From Allolobophora icterica (Eukaryota > Annelida > Clitellata > Crassiclitellata > Lumbricidae), in the NCBI GenBank assembly GCA_963556255.1, contig OY744607.1:47647437-47711436 (forward strand): a stretch of 64,000 nucleotides of DNA, written 5' to 3'. The notes below the pieces were generated by a model that worked only from the letters and a program-made list of their open reading frames with translations, did no database searches and was not told the DNA's origin. The position numbers were made by a program, and so were the translations under genes. Shown here piece after piece: positions 23,349 to 35,100 of the stretch. The number at the start of each line of letters is the position of its first letter. Position 1 is the stretch's first letter.

Positions 23349-23588
23349 GTATTTATTTATTTATTTATTCCGGATATTTCTATAACGCCTCTCGAAGTCA
23401 ACTACTACTCAGAGGCGCTCCCGACTACAGCATTTGATACTGTGCCGGAATTTTCACGCCGAAGCGCCACGAGCAATTGCGAGTGAAGGACTTGCCCAAG
23501 GTCCGTACGCAGCGGCTAGAGTGGGATTCGAACCTTCAACCCTCCGGTCACAAGGCGCCGAACTTACCACTGAGCCACCACGCCCCAC
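23349..23588 (-). mobile_element. tRNA-derived SINE, family 1, minus strand
   Basis: On the minus strand it starts GTGGGGCGTGGTGGCTCAGT (A-box region), has GGTTCGAATCCCAC (B-box), the CTTGGGCAAGTCCTTCACTC body and a 3' end GAGGCGTTATAGAAATATCC with a TTTA-type tail. It closely matches the plus-strand copy at 26332-26580. Confidence 0.9.
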
Positions 23589-24119
23589 AAAGTCGAAATA
23601 GACGCGTAGGTCGATATTTATGTAGCGCCTATTCACGAATGTCTTCCACAACACTGGAGAGGCGTCGTATAAGATATAAATGAACAGTTACGCTGCTGAA
23701 ATACCCTACATGACACTGCATTTAATTACACAGCGGTGCTTGCCAATTGCGTGGTTGCATTGCCAAACAAGAAAGTCAATGTTTGGTTCAAATCAGATCG
23801 ACCGATTACCGATTTCGTACAGCACGCGTGGTCAAAGTCCAAAGTCGTTAGAAAACACAGAAAAACAAGTAAAACCAAACGTAGGACTCAGACGAGCATA
23901 AGAAATTTCGTCTTCTGGATTTGGGAAACTTGACGATAAGATGGTTATCTCGAGAGGTATTACAGGTCACCAAATTAAGTCCTATATAAGTAGGCCCCTA
24001 GCTTTAAGACACGAGGTAGTCCTATTGTTGCAGGGAACCTTGGTTGAGCGCAGATTCGGTTCGCTTTCTTTTATTCGTGTCGAATAAATTGTGTCGCTTT
24101 TTCCAGATCACATTACACG
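23589..24119. other. Unique intergenic sequence
   Basis: Short unrecognised frames only; nothing supported. Confidence 0.5.
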
Positions 24120-24511
24120 CTGCCACGTTTTAGTTATGCGACAACGTGAGTTTGAGAACGAGTTTTTGTAATTTGGTGAATTAGAGCGTGTGTGATACAG
24201 TCAACTGGAGAATGAGCGCGTGTGAATAGTGGGTCGGCGAGTGAGAGTTAGAAGTTGGACTGAAGAGTGATCGATTTATAACTGGAGAATGTCGCTGACT
24301 TTGAGTTGGCATTTTATAGCGCAAGAATTCCTCGTGGCACTGTTTAACAACGCCAAGAGGCTCCAAAATTCCACAGCACAGTTTGTAGAACAAAAAAGGA
24401 CCATGAATGCTATTTTGTTTTTAACAGAGCACTGGAAGATTCAACGACGCTGCTGCGTCCGAAGGAGAAAACTGTTGAGAACTGTGTATACATAAGTGAT
24501 AAGGCACAAAC

Positions 24512-24660
24512 CAACAGGATCAATCAATAAATCAATCAATCAAAATGCTTTAATTGTTCACCATAACAAATAACAAGTACATGTTATATGCAGTGACAAT
24601 GGGAGTACCCAAAGTAACGAACCGTTCCGCTAATAGGACCCCTAGTTTTACTTGGTAAGA
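24512..24660. repeat. Dispersed repeat X, fragment 3 (copy A only)
   Basis: Begins with (ATCA)n, contains TTAATTGTTCACCATAACAA and ends CCGCTAATAGGACCCCTAG. Copy B lacks it at the matching place (about 41340), so it entered copy A after duplication or was lost from B. Confidence 0.6.
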
Positions 24661-25368
24661 CTGCATCCGTGGCCTTTCAAATCACCCATCATCGCAGCCT
24701 GTTGCAGAGTTTGGGCCACTCGCTGACAGAACTCTGCAGCCCTGCATGCTAGCCCATCCGTCGCTAGCGAGGTCATCTGGGGTTTTTCAAGTGAACGTAT
24801 GGGGAGTTAGACATTCCTCGAATACGTCGAAACTTGGAATCCGGAAAGTCAGCTCGATGCATAGGTGTAACCTTATGCACAACCAGGATTTCAATTCTCC
24901 GAGCACAACGTAACCACTGTTCTTCAACCGTTGCATCTCACGAAAGTGTCCGAAATATCTTCAAGATTACGAGCCGACAATGCTACTACAACATCGGATG
25001 CATTGCAGGCAGCAAACATCTCGCCACTGCAAGGTCTTAGAATGCCGAAACTCACGAATATCTCTCAACACATAAAGTTATCGTTCCGACAACGGGTAAA
25101 AAATTGGATCTGGCCAACATCAACCCACAAAGCGCGTCAACCTCTCCATGCAACTCGAGTCATCAGCATGTCAAATGTCTACGTATTAATATCATTTTAG
25201 GAAATATTCATCGCATGCCTGTGATTTAAGCACCAACGTGCAGGTACTTGCCATAGAGACTAAAATGATATCTGTCAGTAGCAGGCAACAATGAACTAAA
25301 CCGCTCCTGCCTGACCATTGTAAGTATGTTTATCGACATGGCATAAAGCAGCAATGCCATATAAGTTT

Positions 25369-25635
25369 GAACGAGCATTTTCGTTTGCTGGACCTACTTT
25401 TTGGAACTCTCTCCCTGTGTCTTTGCGCTCTGCTCAGTTGCTCGTGTCATTTCGTTCTCAACTTAAAACTTACCTCTTTCAAAGTGATTATCTACAATAG
25501 CCTGCGTCTCAGTTTTACAGACTGATCTTCTGAATATTGGCCTAATTACAGCTTGGTTTGATGTGCCATCGGTTGATGCCTTGTGCATTTGACACCGGCG
25601 CAACAGAAGTTACTAATTACTATTACAATTATATT
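25369..25635 (+). pseudogene. L2-like LINE 3' fragment, present in copy A only
   Basis: The plus-strand frame reads ERAFSFAGPTFWNSLPVSLR, then FRSQLKTYLFQ, the C-terminal signature of CR1/L2 LINEs, followed by a 3' UTR and an ATTAC-rich tail. Copy B is uninterrupted here (CATATAAGTTTG joined to ATAAGTGAAGC near 42038-42062), giving the empty site. Confidence 0.75.
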
Positions 25636-25814
25636 AGTGAAGCTAACGTTATTTAGTAAATTGCTTTCTATTTACTGTAGAACTCTCTTATTATGCATAG
25701 GAGAATTGAAACTTTTTATCGTGTTGTGCTAAAAAAATAAACCTGTGCATGCATCATTTTGTGTTTATCAAGTTAACTTTTATTCGAGTCGATTCGACTT
25801 CGTTTCGCCGGTGA

Positions 25815-26250
25815 ATGAAAGCTGGTGCATAACAGCTGGTGAATAAAAGCTGATGAAGAAAAGCTGGTGAATAAAAGCTGATGAAGAAAAGCTGGTGAAT
25901 AAAAGCTGGAGAATAAAAGCTGGTGAATAAAAGCTGGTGAATAAAAGCTCGTGAATAAAAGCTGGTGAATACAAGCTGGTAAATAAAAGCTGGTGAATAC
26001 AAGCTGGTGAATAAAACCTGGTGAATAAAACCTGGTGAATAAAACTTGGTGAATAAAAGCTGATGAATAAAAGCTGGTGAATAAAAGCTGGTGAATAAAA
26101 GCTTTTGAACTAAAGCTGGTGAACAAAAGATGGTGAACAAAAGCTGGTGAATAAAAGCTGGTGAATAAAAGCTGGTGAATACAAGCTGGTGAATAAAAGC
26201 CGGTGAATAAAAGCTGGTCTCTTCATCAGCTTTTATTCACCAGCTTTTTT
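25815..26250. repeat. 14 bp minisatellite GCTGGTGAATAAAA, about 30 copies
   Basis: Tandem GCTGGTGAATAAAA units with point variants, closed by an inverted copy at 26225-26248 (CATCAGCTTTTATTCACCAG). Copy B at 42226-42256 has only about two units, so the array expanded in A. The three reverse frames of Phe-Ser-Pro-Ala repeats are artefacts. Confidence 0.95.
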
Positions 26251-26331
26251 GTAGTCTTCGCGAGGCGCTGAGAAACTTGTGCGACTGAAACCACTTTACA
26301 TTACATTTGGAAATGATTAAGGAACTATTCT

Positions 26332-26583
26332 GTGGGACGTGGTGGCTCAGTGGTAAGTTCGGCGCCTTGTGACCGGAGGGTTGCAGGTTCGAATCCCACT
26401 CTAGCCGCTGCGTACGGACCTTGGGCAAGTCCTTCACTCGCAATTGCTCGTGGCGCTTCGGCGTGAAAATTCCGGCACAGTATCAAATGCTGTAGTCCGG
26501 AGCGCCTCTGAGTAGTAGTTGACTTCGAGAGGCGCTATAGAAATATCCGGAATAAATAAAAAAAATAAAATAAATAAAATAAA
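26332..26583 (+). mobile_element. tRNA-derived SINE, family 1, plus strand
   Basis: A-box GTGGCTCAGTGGTAAGTTCG and B-box GGTTCGAATCCC are clear, followed by the body shared with 23349-23588 and an AAATAAA-rich tail. ATTCT flanks both sides. Copy B at 44695-44712 reads straight through (GGAACTATTCTCTATAGG), proving the precise empty site. Confidence 0.95.
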
Positions 26584-26982
26584 AATTCTCTATAGGAACT
26601 AGGAAAGTGTTTCTAAGTCTGCAGAGATTGTGGCTTTAGATCTGCTCACGACGCATCGAAGTAAATATCTCAGTAAACCGTAAATCAATTCTTCGTTGAA
26701 CTGAACTGAGCTGCAGTTGCTTTTAATTCGGCAACATTTAAAATTATGTCCGGTTGCATCAAGAACTAAGTACCATCTAACTGATAAGCAAATTGCGTCA
26801 GTTATAACAGGGCGGACTCTCCGTCGGTCTGTTCGTCTGTCTGTCTATCTGTTGGCTCATCTGTAAGTCTGTCGACCTCTGTGTTTGTTTGTCTGTCTTC
26901 AAAGATCTTTTGCTCTGTTAATAGTCTGGATGGGTTCCGAAAACGTCTCCACTGCATAAAAACAAAATCTATGAGTTATTAA

Positions 26983-27332
26983 CAGTGCCGACTTAAGGGA
27001 AGTTAAGGCATGGGCACGCTGGGCAGTCGCCAGGGCCCCACTATTCTAGGGACCCCTAAATTAAACAAACGGCAGAAGTGAACCCTCGTAGCTATGAGTG
27101 CAAGGCTTATGCCCCCATGTTATATTCTTGAAAAGTTGTGCTGATTAATGTTCGCTTTACAGTATGTTTCTTTAAGTTTAAACATTCATTTTGTTAGGAA
27201 GTGAATGTTGAATGTACCAATAAATCTATAGGTTTAATTTGACTGACCGTTTAAATTATTATACCCGTGGATGGACAGGGGCCCCAGTACTTTGCTTTGC
27301 CCAGCACCTACAATGCTGTTAAAACGGCACTG
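26983..27332. mobile_element. Short non-autonomous hAT element (350 bp), copy A only
   Basis: Termini CAGTGCCGACTTAAGG and TTAAAACGGCACTG. Flanks GTTATTAA and GTCATAAA differ at two positions; copy B near 45094-45102 has a single GTAATTAA, the intact target. This is a hAT insertion made after, or retained only after, the duplication. Confidence 0.92.
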
Positions 27333-27489
27333 GTCATAAATAAGACACTCTATTCCATTGTAAGGTTTTATAATTCTTTTAAAGAACCACTGACCACTTC
27401 TAAAGAGAAGGGGTTGTCCGTGGTCACTGAATAAACTACGAATATAGGCCTATAGTTGCTAAACCTTTAAGACAAAGACAGACAAAAAA

Positions 27490-28099
27490 CTCAAGTTTTC
27501 GAAATATTTATTTAAGCAATTGTTGCAAATGAACGGAAAACGCCAATCCCTTTCCAAGGACAGATCGACGGTCTACATATTTTACAGTCATGTGCACTCA
27601 AGAAAGTTTCTCAGGTCCAGCCGTAGCTGGGTAGAGTTTCGAACGTTTCACAAGGCCAACCCAACAAGCAGACCCAAACGAAACTCCGCACAAGTTAAGC
27701 TTAAGTGAATGTGGCTCTTATGCTGAGGACAGACCATCCCTCACGCAACTGTAGCGCGTTAGCCATCGACTGTAAGTGCTGAAGTTTTATATAAGTGTTC
27801 AATCTATTTGAACCATAGCCTATTCGCAGTGCTAATTTTATACTGCTCGTTAAGAATTTAATTTTAATCGAGACATCCTGTTGATGAGAGTAGAAGTGTT
27901 CAGTCTGTTATGAGGGAAACACTGCGAATGTTTTATGAGGATTTTGTTCGTAAGGATGAGCGTTTGAGATCCAGTGCAGTCGGCTTATTCTTGTTGGGAC
28001 GGGTTGACGGTCGAAACAAGAAGCGACCAGCAATGATCAGAAGCAACAAAAGCCTCCTCTGCCTCCTCCATATCCATCTTCATCTCTTCGAAATTGAAC
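27490..28099 (-). ncRNA. Terminal exon of duplicated transcription unit, copy A
   Basis: The minus-strand acceptor TTCTCTGTTTTACAG ends at 28100 and the exon runs to an AATAAA signal (complement at 27507-27512). The first 200 nt are nearly identical in three copies (A, B, D). In the frame matching copy D's small ORF, A reads RRLLLLLIIAG to KSS-stop, but the D start codon is AGG here and an in-frame TGA lies upstream. An alternative frame from the first ATG gives 32 residues (starting MKMDMEEAEEAF). Product type is undecided; it could be a small peptide gene or a non-coding transcript. Entered as ncRNA for lack of a certain frame. Confidence 0.5.
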
Positions 28100-28485
28100 C
28101 TGTAAAACAGAGAAAGTTAACAGGCATTGTCCAATTATAATTATAGATAATTGTAATTAGTAACTTCGATAGTGCCCGAATCTTCTGCGCAATAAGCCAC
28201 CAACCGAAGACGCACTAAAGCCATGCCGTAATCAGGTCAATCCGCAGAAAATCAGTCTACCAACACAGAGAGGCAGCCTATGGATGGTGCATAAGAAAGG
28301 CAAATCTTAAGTTGTGAACGAAATTTAACAGAAACGCGTTTTTCCTGCTCATGCCTCAATGCATGAAATTTTTATTATTCATTTATTAGATAATGAAGGT
28401 TAGTTTAAGGAATATTATTTTACTGCACGCTGCTCTCTTAACTTGTAAATAAATTCATAATGATACATGAGTGCTTCATTATGAG

Positions 28486-28499
<14 letters not shown>

Positions 28500-28543
<44 letters not shown>
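28500..28543. repeat. (AT)n microsatellite
   Basis: Perfect TA repeat inside the presumed intron of unit A, flanked by ATATATATACAT. Confidence 0.95.
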
Positions 28544-28546
<3 letters not shown>

Positions 28547-29089
28547 CGTATATTAAACACCCACAAATTCCGTTGAAAAATTATGAAATATCGCTGAATA
28601 CTTGAGGCACGGGTACAAAAAGGATTCTTAAAGTATCCAAATACACAGTTACAAAAACTTTCAAAATCCTTTTCGAATAATCTGGACTTGCGCTAATTAA
28701 AAATTATAAAGTCACTGTTTTCCATTTGTGCACTTGTAAAGTTCTCCTGCGACTTAAGTCGAATAGCTTCAACATGAGCCTACAAATGGCAGAGTAATTC
28801 ATAAGATTTCTGCGGCTATCTTCTCAGTAACATTCCATCTTTAATTAATAAACTCACAGTAACAGTCCATCTTTAAGTAATAAAATCTTGTATGAATGAT
28901 ACTCAGGAAAGAGGGGCCAAGATTAAGATAAACTATTAACTTTTCTTGGCTCCTATGGCACTGTACTTGTTGACTCATGCCTGTAGCTGTAATACCTGTT
29001 TTTGTGCAATAAACAACAAAATAATACAATTGATTACCCTGTTAAATATGCGACAGAGGTCAATTAAGTAGAACTTTAGGCTTACTCAC

Positions 29090-29181
29090 CACGAGTCGAA
29101 GTATTTACCAACGTCACATTTTCACATCATCCTTTCCATCCAAACCCCTTTCCCTCCACGGCAGAGACATGGCTGCTCCAC
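29090..29181 (-). ncRNA. Second exon of duplicated unit, copy A (92 nt)
   Basis: Minus-strand acceptor ATTATTATTGCAG precedes 29181; donor CTCGTG|GTGAGTAAG follows 29090. Copy B has both sites and exactly the same exon length (46640-46731). In A it contains an ATG (ATGTCTCTGCC) giving a short frame ending in TGA within the exon; in B that ATG is GTG. It is probably untranslated leader. Confidence 0.55.
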
Positions 29182-29185
29182 CTGC

Positions 29186-29400
<215 letters not shown>

Positions 29401-29648
29401 CAGTAATATCCATCGCTTCGATGCAGTCACTTTTTGCAGCACCTTTTTACCGATAAAATCATCTGCAGATTAACCATTCCAGAACAACGTTTCCATAATT
29501 TCTGTAATGCTGAGCGATCATATTTACCTCGTGGAAAATAATAATAATAAATATAATAATGACAATAACGGATGAGGTGTAGCCGTTCCAGAAACATAAA
29601 CCATTAATTTCTAAGACCTTGAGGGAATGAAGTACCTCAGGACAAAAA

Positions 29649-30310
<662 letters not shown>

Positions 30311-30828
30311 CATATCTGCCGTTTCCCTCTCTCGCTCTCTCCATTTGCGCACAACGGTCAAAAGCCGAGGCCTTCAGAGTCACGTTCATGGATCTCACCA
30401 GGGACGGTGACTCCAGAGGGTTCGCACTTCTTAGGGTAGTTTCTTTGAGCCTGAGAGATCACTCATTACTCCTACCTTGGGCGAAAATAATAATAATAAC
30501 TGTCGTTATATTACAGAAACCGATTGAATGCAATTCTGATTCAGAGACATTCTACGACTTTAGATTGTATGGTTACTTTTATAAATGAGCCACAGATAGG
30601 GCTTATAATTATATACTAATTTGCGGCAAAAGGCAACCCTCTGATGTCTGTTATTACCCGTAATATTACGGAATAGTCTATACTGTAACAAAAGTATTCT
30701 CCCATTGTATTCTCTCGTTTCGTGCCGAAATTACGGGCACTCCACAAGACCAATGGAACATTGCCGCAAAGATTTATTCTATAGGGCCTAATGCAAAACC
30801 ACCTAAAAGCGAGTTACGTATGCCATAC

Positions 30829-30860
30829 CGTTTCCCAGAGCTTCCGCAGCCGACTGAGAA
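30829..30860 (-). ncRNA. Leader exon of duplicated unit, copy A
   Basis: Minus-strand segment between the TATA-like box and a GTATGG donor. TCTCAGTCGGCTGCGG matches TCTCAGTCGGCTGTGG of copy B and aligns to the exon of copy D. The start site is not visible, so the upper limit is approximate; the donor is weaker than in B and D. Confidence 0.45.
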
Positions 30861-30880
30861 AGAGTGAAGGTATGCGGGGC

Positions 30881-30890
30881 TTAATATAGA
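30881..30890 (-). promoter_or_regulatory. TATA-like box, unit A
   Basis: TCTATATTAAGCCCC on the minus strand, conserved as CCTATATTAAGCCCC in copy B; about 25-30 nt precede the presumed start. Confidence 0.5.
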
Positions 30891-31364
30891 CTGTGGTTCG
30901 CGATGCAGGTCACAGAGTCCCTCAGAAATAAGCCTAGGCCCATTGGGCACGCACATGCAACAGGCGCAACTTTAAAAATCTGCCTTGTACGTCAGTCGCA
31001 GAATATTGATTCGGTCCACTTAGTAACCGTTTCTGTAGACGAGCATTTTCTGCATATAAAAACAAAGTCGGGAAATTTTGCGGGGGATTTCCGAAATTTT
31101 CACTTTCCCGAAAAGCTGGAGACGGCAGCAGGCACTGTGATCGTTAGTGTGGATATTATAATGATCGGGAAAATGATTTCCCCCACCCATTGTGGCTTCG
31201 GAATGAGCAGCGAATGGAGTCTCCTTGGCCAATCAAAATATTTGTAATCGTATTTGTAATAAAATATTTGTGTAGTGTCTCTCAGGAATCGTTCAGTTGT
31301 CTCCTCTCTCTGGTTTCTCTAGCAACCGCACTCTGATTTTCACTTACATCTCTAGACAACCCTT

Positions 31365-31465
31365 CTGACATGACGCAGCGCTCGTAAATAGTCTGGTGCC
31401 ATGCGCCTAGCTTTAGAATAGCGCTTTAGAAATTTGGAGTATACGGTTACGATTACGACTCAGAA
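31365..31465 (+). repeat. L2-like LINE 3' end fragment
   Basis: GACATGACGCAGCGCTCGTA, then GCGCTTTAGAAATTTGGAG and a TACGATTACGA tail. Sister copies lie at 38030-38125, 38432-38520, 21905-22000 and 52435-52470 with 52590-52640. Confidence 0.65.
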
Positions 31466-31963
31466 GCTAGCTTTCAATCATACAGAATCAAAAGGCGTTT
31501 ATTCAATTCATAAATTTTTCTGTAACTCCAGAGAGGAAACAGTTGAAGAGACACAAAGGAACTTCATCAAAAATCAAAAAGAAAACTACAGAAGCAGTTA
31601 TTTAGAATTTAAACTATGTTCATGAGTTTTGAGGTTACAGGGATTTCTGCTGCGAGCAGACATTATTTGTCACGCAGAATGACTAAATGCTGTGGTGGGT
31701 GGATACTGGATAGTCTACAGCATCGGCAACAACAACGCATAATGCTTTCGTAAGTGCCACCGCAGACAACTAGATCGATGTACGCAATGACGCCATTTTG
31801 CAAAATCCCTGTTGCCTCCTCTTGCTTTTTAAAAATTTCAAACATTTTCCGTGGGCTATACCGCGCCCCCAAGTATCCTCCCAAATCTCAGTTGCACGAC
31901 AAATGGTTCACGACAAATGGTTCACCGACAAACGGTTCACGATCTTCCAGCTTCTAGTTTCTG

Positions 31964-32142
31964 CTATATTTTCATCATCGCTCATCCAGTTTCTAGTTTG
32001 ATCTATGTTTTCATCGCTCATCCAGCTTCTAGTTTGTGTTTTTTTATATTGGACTACGAAAAAGCATGTTTAGCTAATATATTTTCATCAAACTAAAAGC
32101 TGGATGAGCGATGAAAATATAGCTCAAACAAGAAACTGGAGG
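31964..32142. repeat. Imperfect inverted repeat beside the 25 bp minisatellite
   Basis: TTTTCATCGCTCATCCAGCT with CTAGTTTG (two direct copies, about 31968-32035) is inverted at 32091-32142 (CAAACTAAAAGCTGGATGAG). The right arm runs directly into the minisatellite. Just upstream, ACAAATGGTTCACG is repeated three times (31899-31941). Confidence 0.8.
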
Positions 32143-35100
32143 AAGTGAGGAAATGGAAGGTTGGAGGAAGAGAGGAAATGGAGGGTTGGAGGAGGAGAGG
32201 AAATGGAGAGTTGGAGGAAGAGAGGAAATGGAGGGTTGGAGGAAGAGAGGAAATGGAGGGTTGGAGGAGGAGAGGAAATGGAGGGTTGGAGGAAAAGAGC
32301 AAATGGAGGGTTGGAGGAGCACAGCAAATGGAGGGTTGGAGGAAGAGAGCAAATGGAGGGTTGGAGGAAGAGAGGAAATGGAGTTTTGGAGGAAGAGAGG
32401 AAATGGAGGGTTGGAGGAAGAGAGGAAATGGAGGGTTGGAGGAAGGGAGGAAATGGAGGGTTGGAGGAAGAGAGGAAATGGAGGGTTGGCGGAAGAGAGG
32501 AAATGGAGGGTTGGAGGAAGAGAGGAAATGGAGGGTTGGAGGAAGAGAGGAAATGGAGGGTTGGAGGAAGTAAGGAAATAGAGGGTTGGAGGAAGTGAGG
32601 AAATGGAGGGTTGGAGGAAGAGAGGAAATGGAGGGTTGGAGGAGGAGAGGAAATGGAGGGTTGGAGGAAGAGAGGAAATGGAGGCTAGGAGGAAGAGAGG
32701 AAATGGAGGGTTGGAGGAAGAGAGGAAATGGAGGGTTGGAGGAAGAGAGGAAATGGAGGGTTGGAGGTAGAGAGGAAATGGAGGGTTGGAGGAAGTGAGG
32801 AAATGGAGGGTAGGAGGAAGAGAGGAAATGGAGGGTTGGAGGATGAGAGGAAATGGAGGGTTGGAGGATGAGAGGAAATGGAGGGTAGGAGGATGAGAGG
32901 AAATGGAGGGTTGGAGGATGAGAGGAAATGGATGGTAGGAGGAAGAGAGGAAATGGAGGGTTGGAGGAAGAGAGGAAATGGAGGGTTGGAGGAAGAGAGG
33001 AAATGGAGGGTTGGAGGTAGAGAGGAAATGGAGGGTTGGAGGAAGAGAGGAAATGGAGGGTTGGAGGAAGAGAGGAAATGGAGGGTTGGATGAAGAGAGG
33101 AAATGGAAGGTTGGAGGAAGAGAGGAAATGGAGGTTTGGAGGAAGTGAGGAAATGGAGGGTTGGAGGAAGAGAGGAAATGGAGGGTTGGAGGAAGAGAGG
33201 AAATGGAGGGTTGGAGGAAGAGAGGAAATGGAGGGTTGGAGGAAGAGAGGAAATGGATGGTTGGAGGAAGAGAGCAAATGGAGGGTTGGAGGAAGAGAGG
33301 AAATGGAGGGTTGGAGGAAGAGAGGAAATGGAGAGTTGGAGGAAGAGAGGAAATGGAGGGTTGGAGGAAGAGAGGAAATGGAGGGTTGGAGGAAGAGAGG
33401 AAATGGAGGGTTGGAGGAAGAGAGGAAATGGAGGGTTGGAGGAAGAGAGGAAATGGAGGGTTGGAGGAACAGAGGAAATGGATGGTAGGAGGAAGAGAGG
33501 AAATGGAGGGTTGGAGGAAGAGAGGAAATGGAGGGTTGGAGGAAGAGAGTAAATGGAGGGTTGGAGGAAGAGAGGAAATGGAGGGTTGGAGGAAGAGAGC
33601 AAATGGATGGTAGGAGGAAGAGAGGAAATGGAGGGTTGGAGGAAGAGAGGAAATGGAGGGTTGGAGGAAGAGAGGAAATGGAGGGTAGGAGGAAGAGAGG
33701 AAATGGAGGCTAGGAGGAAGAGAGGAAATGGAGGGTTGGAGGAAGAGAGGAAATGGAGGGTTGGAGGAGGAGAGGAAATGGAGGGTTGGAGGAAGAGAGG
33801 AAATGGAGGGTTGGAGGAAGAGAGGAAATGGAGGGTTGGATGAAGAGAGGAAATGGAGGGTTGGAGGAAGAGAGGAAATGGGGGGTTGGATGAAGAGAGG
33901 AAATGGAGGGTTGGAGGAAGAGAGGAAATGGGGGGTTGGAGGAAGAGAGGAAATGGAGGGTTGGAGGAGGAGAGGAAATGGAGGGTAGGAGGAAGAGAGG
34001 AAATGGAGGGTTGGAGGAAGAGAGGAAATGGAGGGTTGGAGGAGGAGAGGAAATGGAGGGTTGGAGGAAGAGAGGAAATGGAGGGTTGGAGGAAGAGAGG
34101 AAATGGAGGGTTGGAGGAAGAGAGGAAATGGAGGGTTGGAGGAAGAGAGGAAATGGAGAGTTGGAGGAAGAGAGGAAATGGAGGGTTGGAGGAAGAGAGG
34201 AAATGGAGGGTTGGATGAAGAGAGCAAATGGAGGGTAGGAGGAAGAGAGGAAATGGAGGGTTGGAGGAAGAGAGGAAATGGAGGGTTGGAGGAAGAGAGG
34301 AAATGGAGGGTTGGAGGAAGAGAGGAAATGGAGGGTTGGAGGAAGAGAGGAAATGGAGGGTTGGAGGAAGAGAGGAAATGGAGGGTTGGAGGAAGAGAGG
34401 AAATGGAGGGTTGGAGGAAGAGAGGAAATGGAGGGTTGGAGGAAGAGAGGAAATGGAGGGTTGGAGGAAGAGAGGAAATGGAGGGTTAGAGGAAGAGAGG
34501 AAATGGAGGGTTGGAGGAAGAGAGGAAATGGAGGGTTGGAGGAAGAGAGGAAATGGAGGGTTGGAGGAAGAGAGGAAATGGAGGGTTGGAGGAAGAGAGG
34601 AAATGGATGGTAGGAGGAAGAGAGGAAATGGAGGGTTGGAGGAAGAGAGGAAATGGAGGGTTGGAGGAAGAGAGGAAATGGAGGGTTGGAGGAAGAGAGG
34701 AAATGGAGGGTTGGAGGAAGAGAGGAAATGGAGGGTTGGAGGAAGAGAGGAAATGGAGGGTTGGAGGAAGAGAGGAAATGGAGGGTTGGAGGAAGAGAGG
34801 AAATGGATGGTAGGAGGAAGAGAGGAAATGGATGGTAGGAGGAAGAGAGGAAATGGCGGGTTGGAGGAAGAGAGGAAATGCAGGGTTGGAGGATGAGAGG
34901 AAATGGAGGGTAGGAGGAAGAGAGGAAATGGAGGGTTGGATGAAGAGAGGAAATGGAGGGTAGGAGGAAGAGAGCAAATGGAGGGTAGGAGGAAGAGAGG
35001 AAATGGAGGGTTGGAGGAAGAGAGGAAATGGAGGGTTGGAGGAAGAGAGGAAATGGAGGGTTGGAGGAAGAGAGGAAATGGAGGGTTGGAGGAGGAGAGG

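Noticed and set aside
26340..26405. Functional tRNA gene
   Set aside because: A- and B-boxes are present but the sequence belongs to a SINE with a second copy at 23349-23588 and a non-tRNA body; a tRNA cloverleaf was not obtained by eye.
27910..28140. Plus-strand conserved frame (MREALRMFYEDFVRRDERLR-type) shared by copies A, B and D
   Set aside because: Most differences between copies are non-synonymous in this frame. The opposite strand has the acceptor, AATAAA and TATA signals, so the plus frame is probably a shadow of the minus-strand exon.
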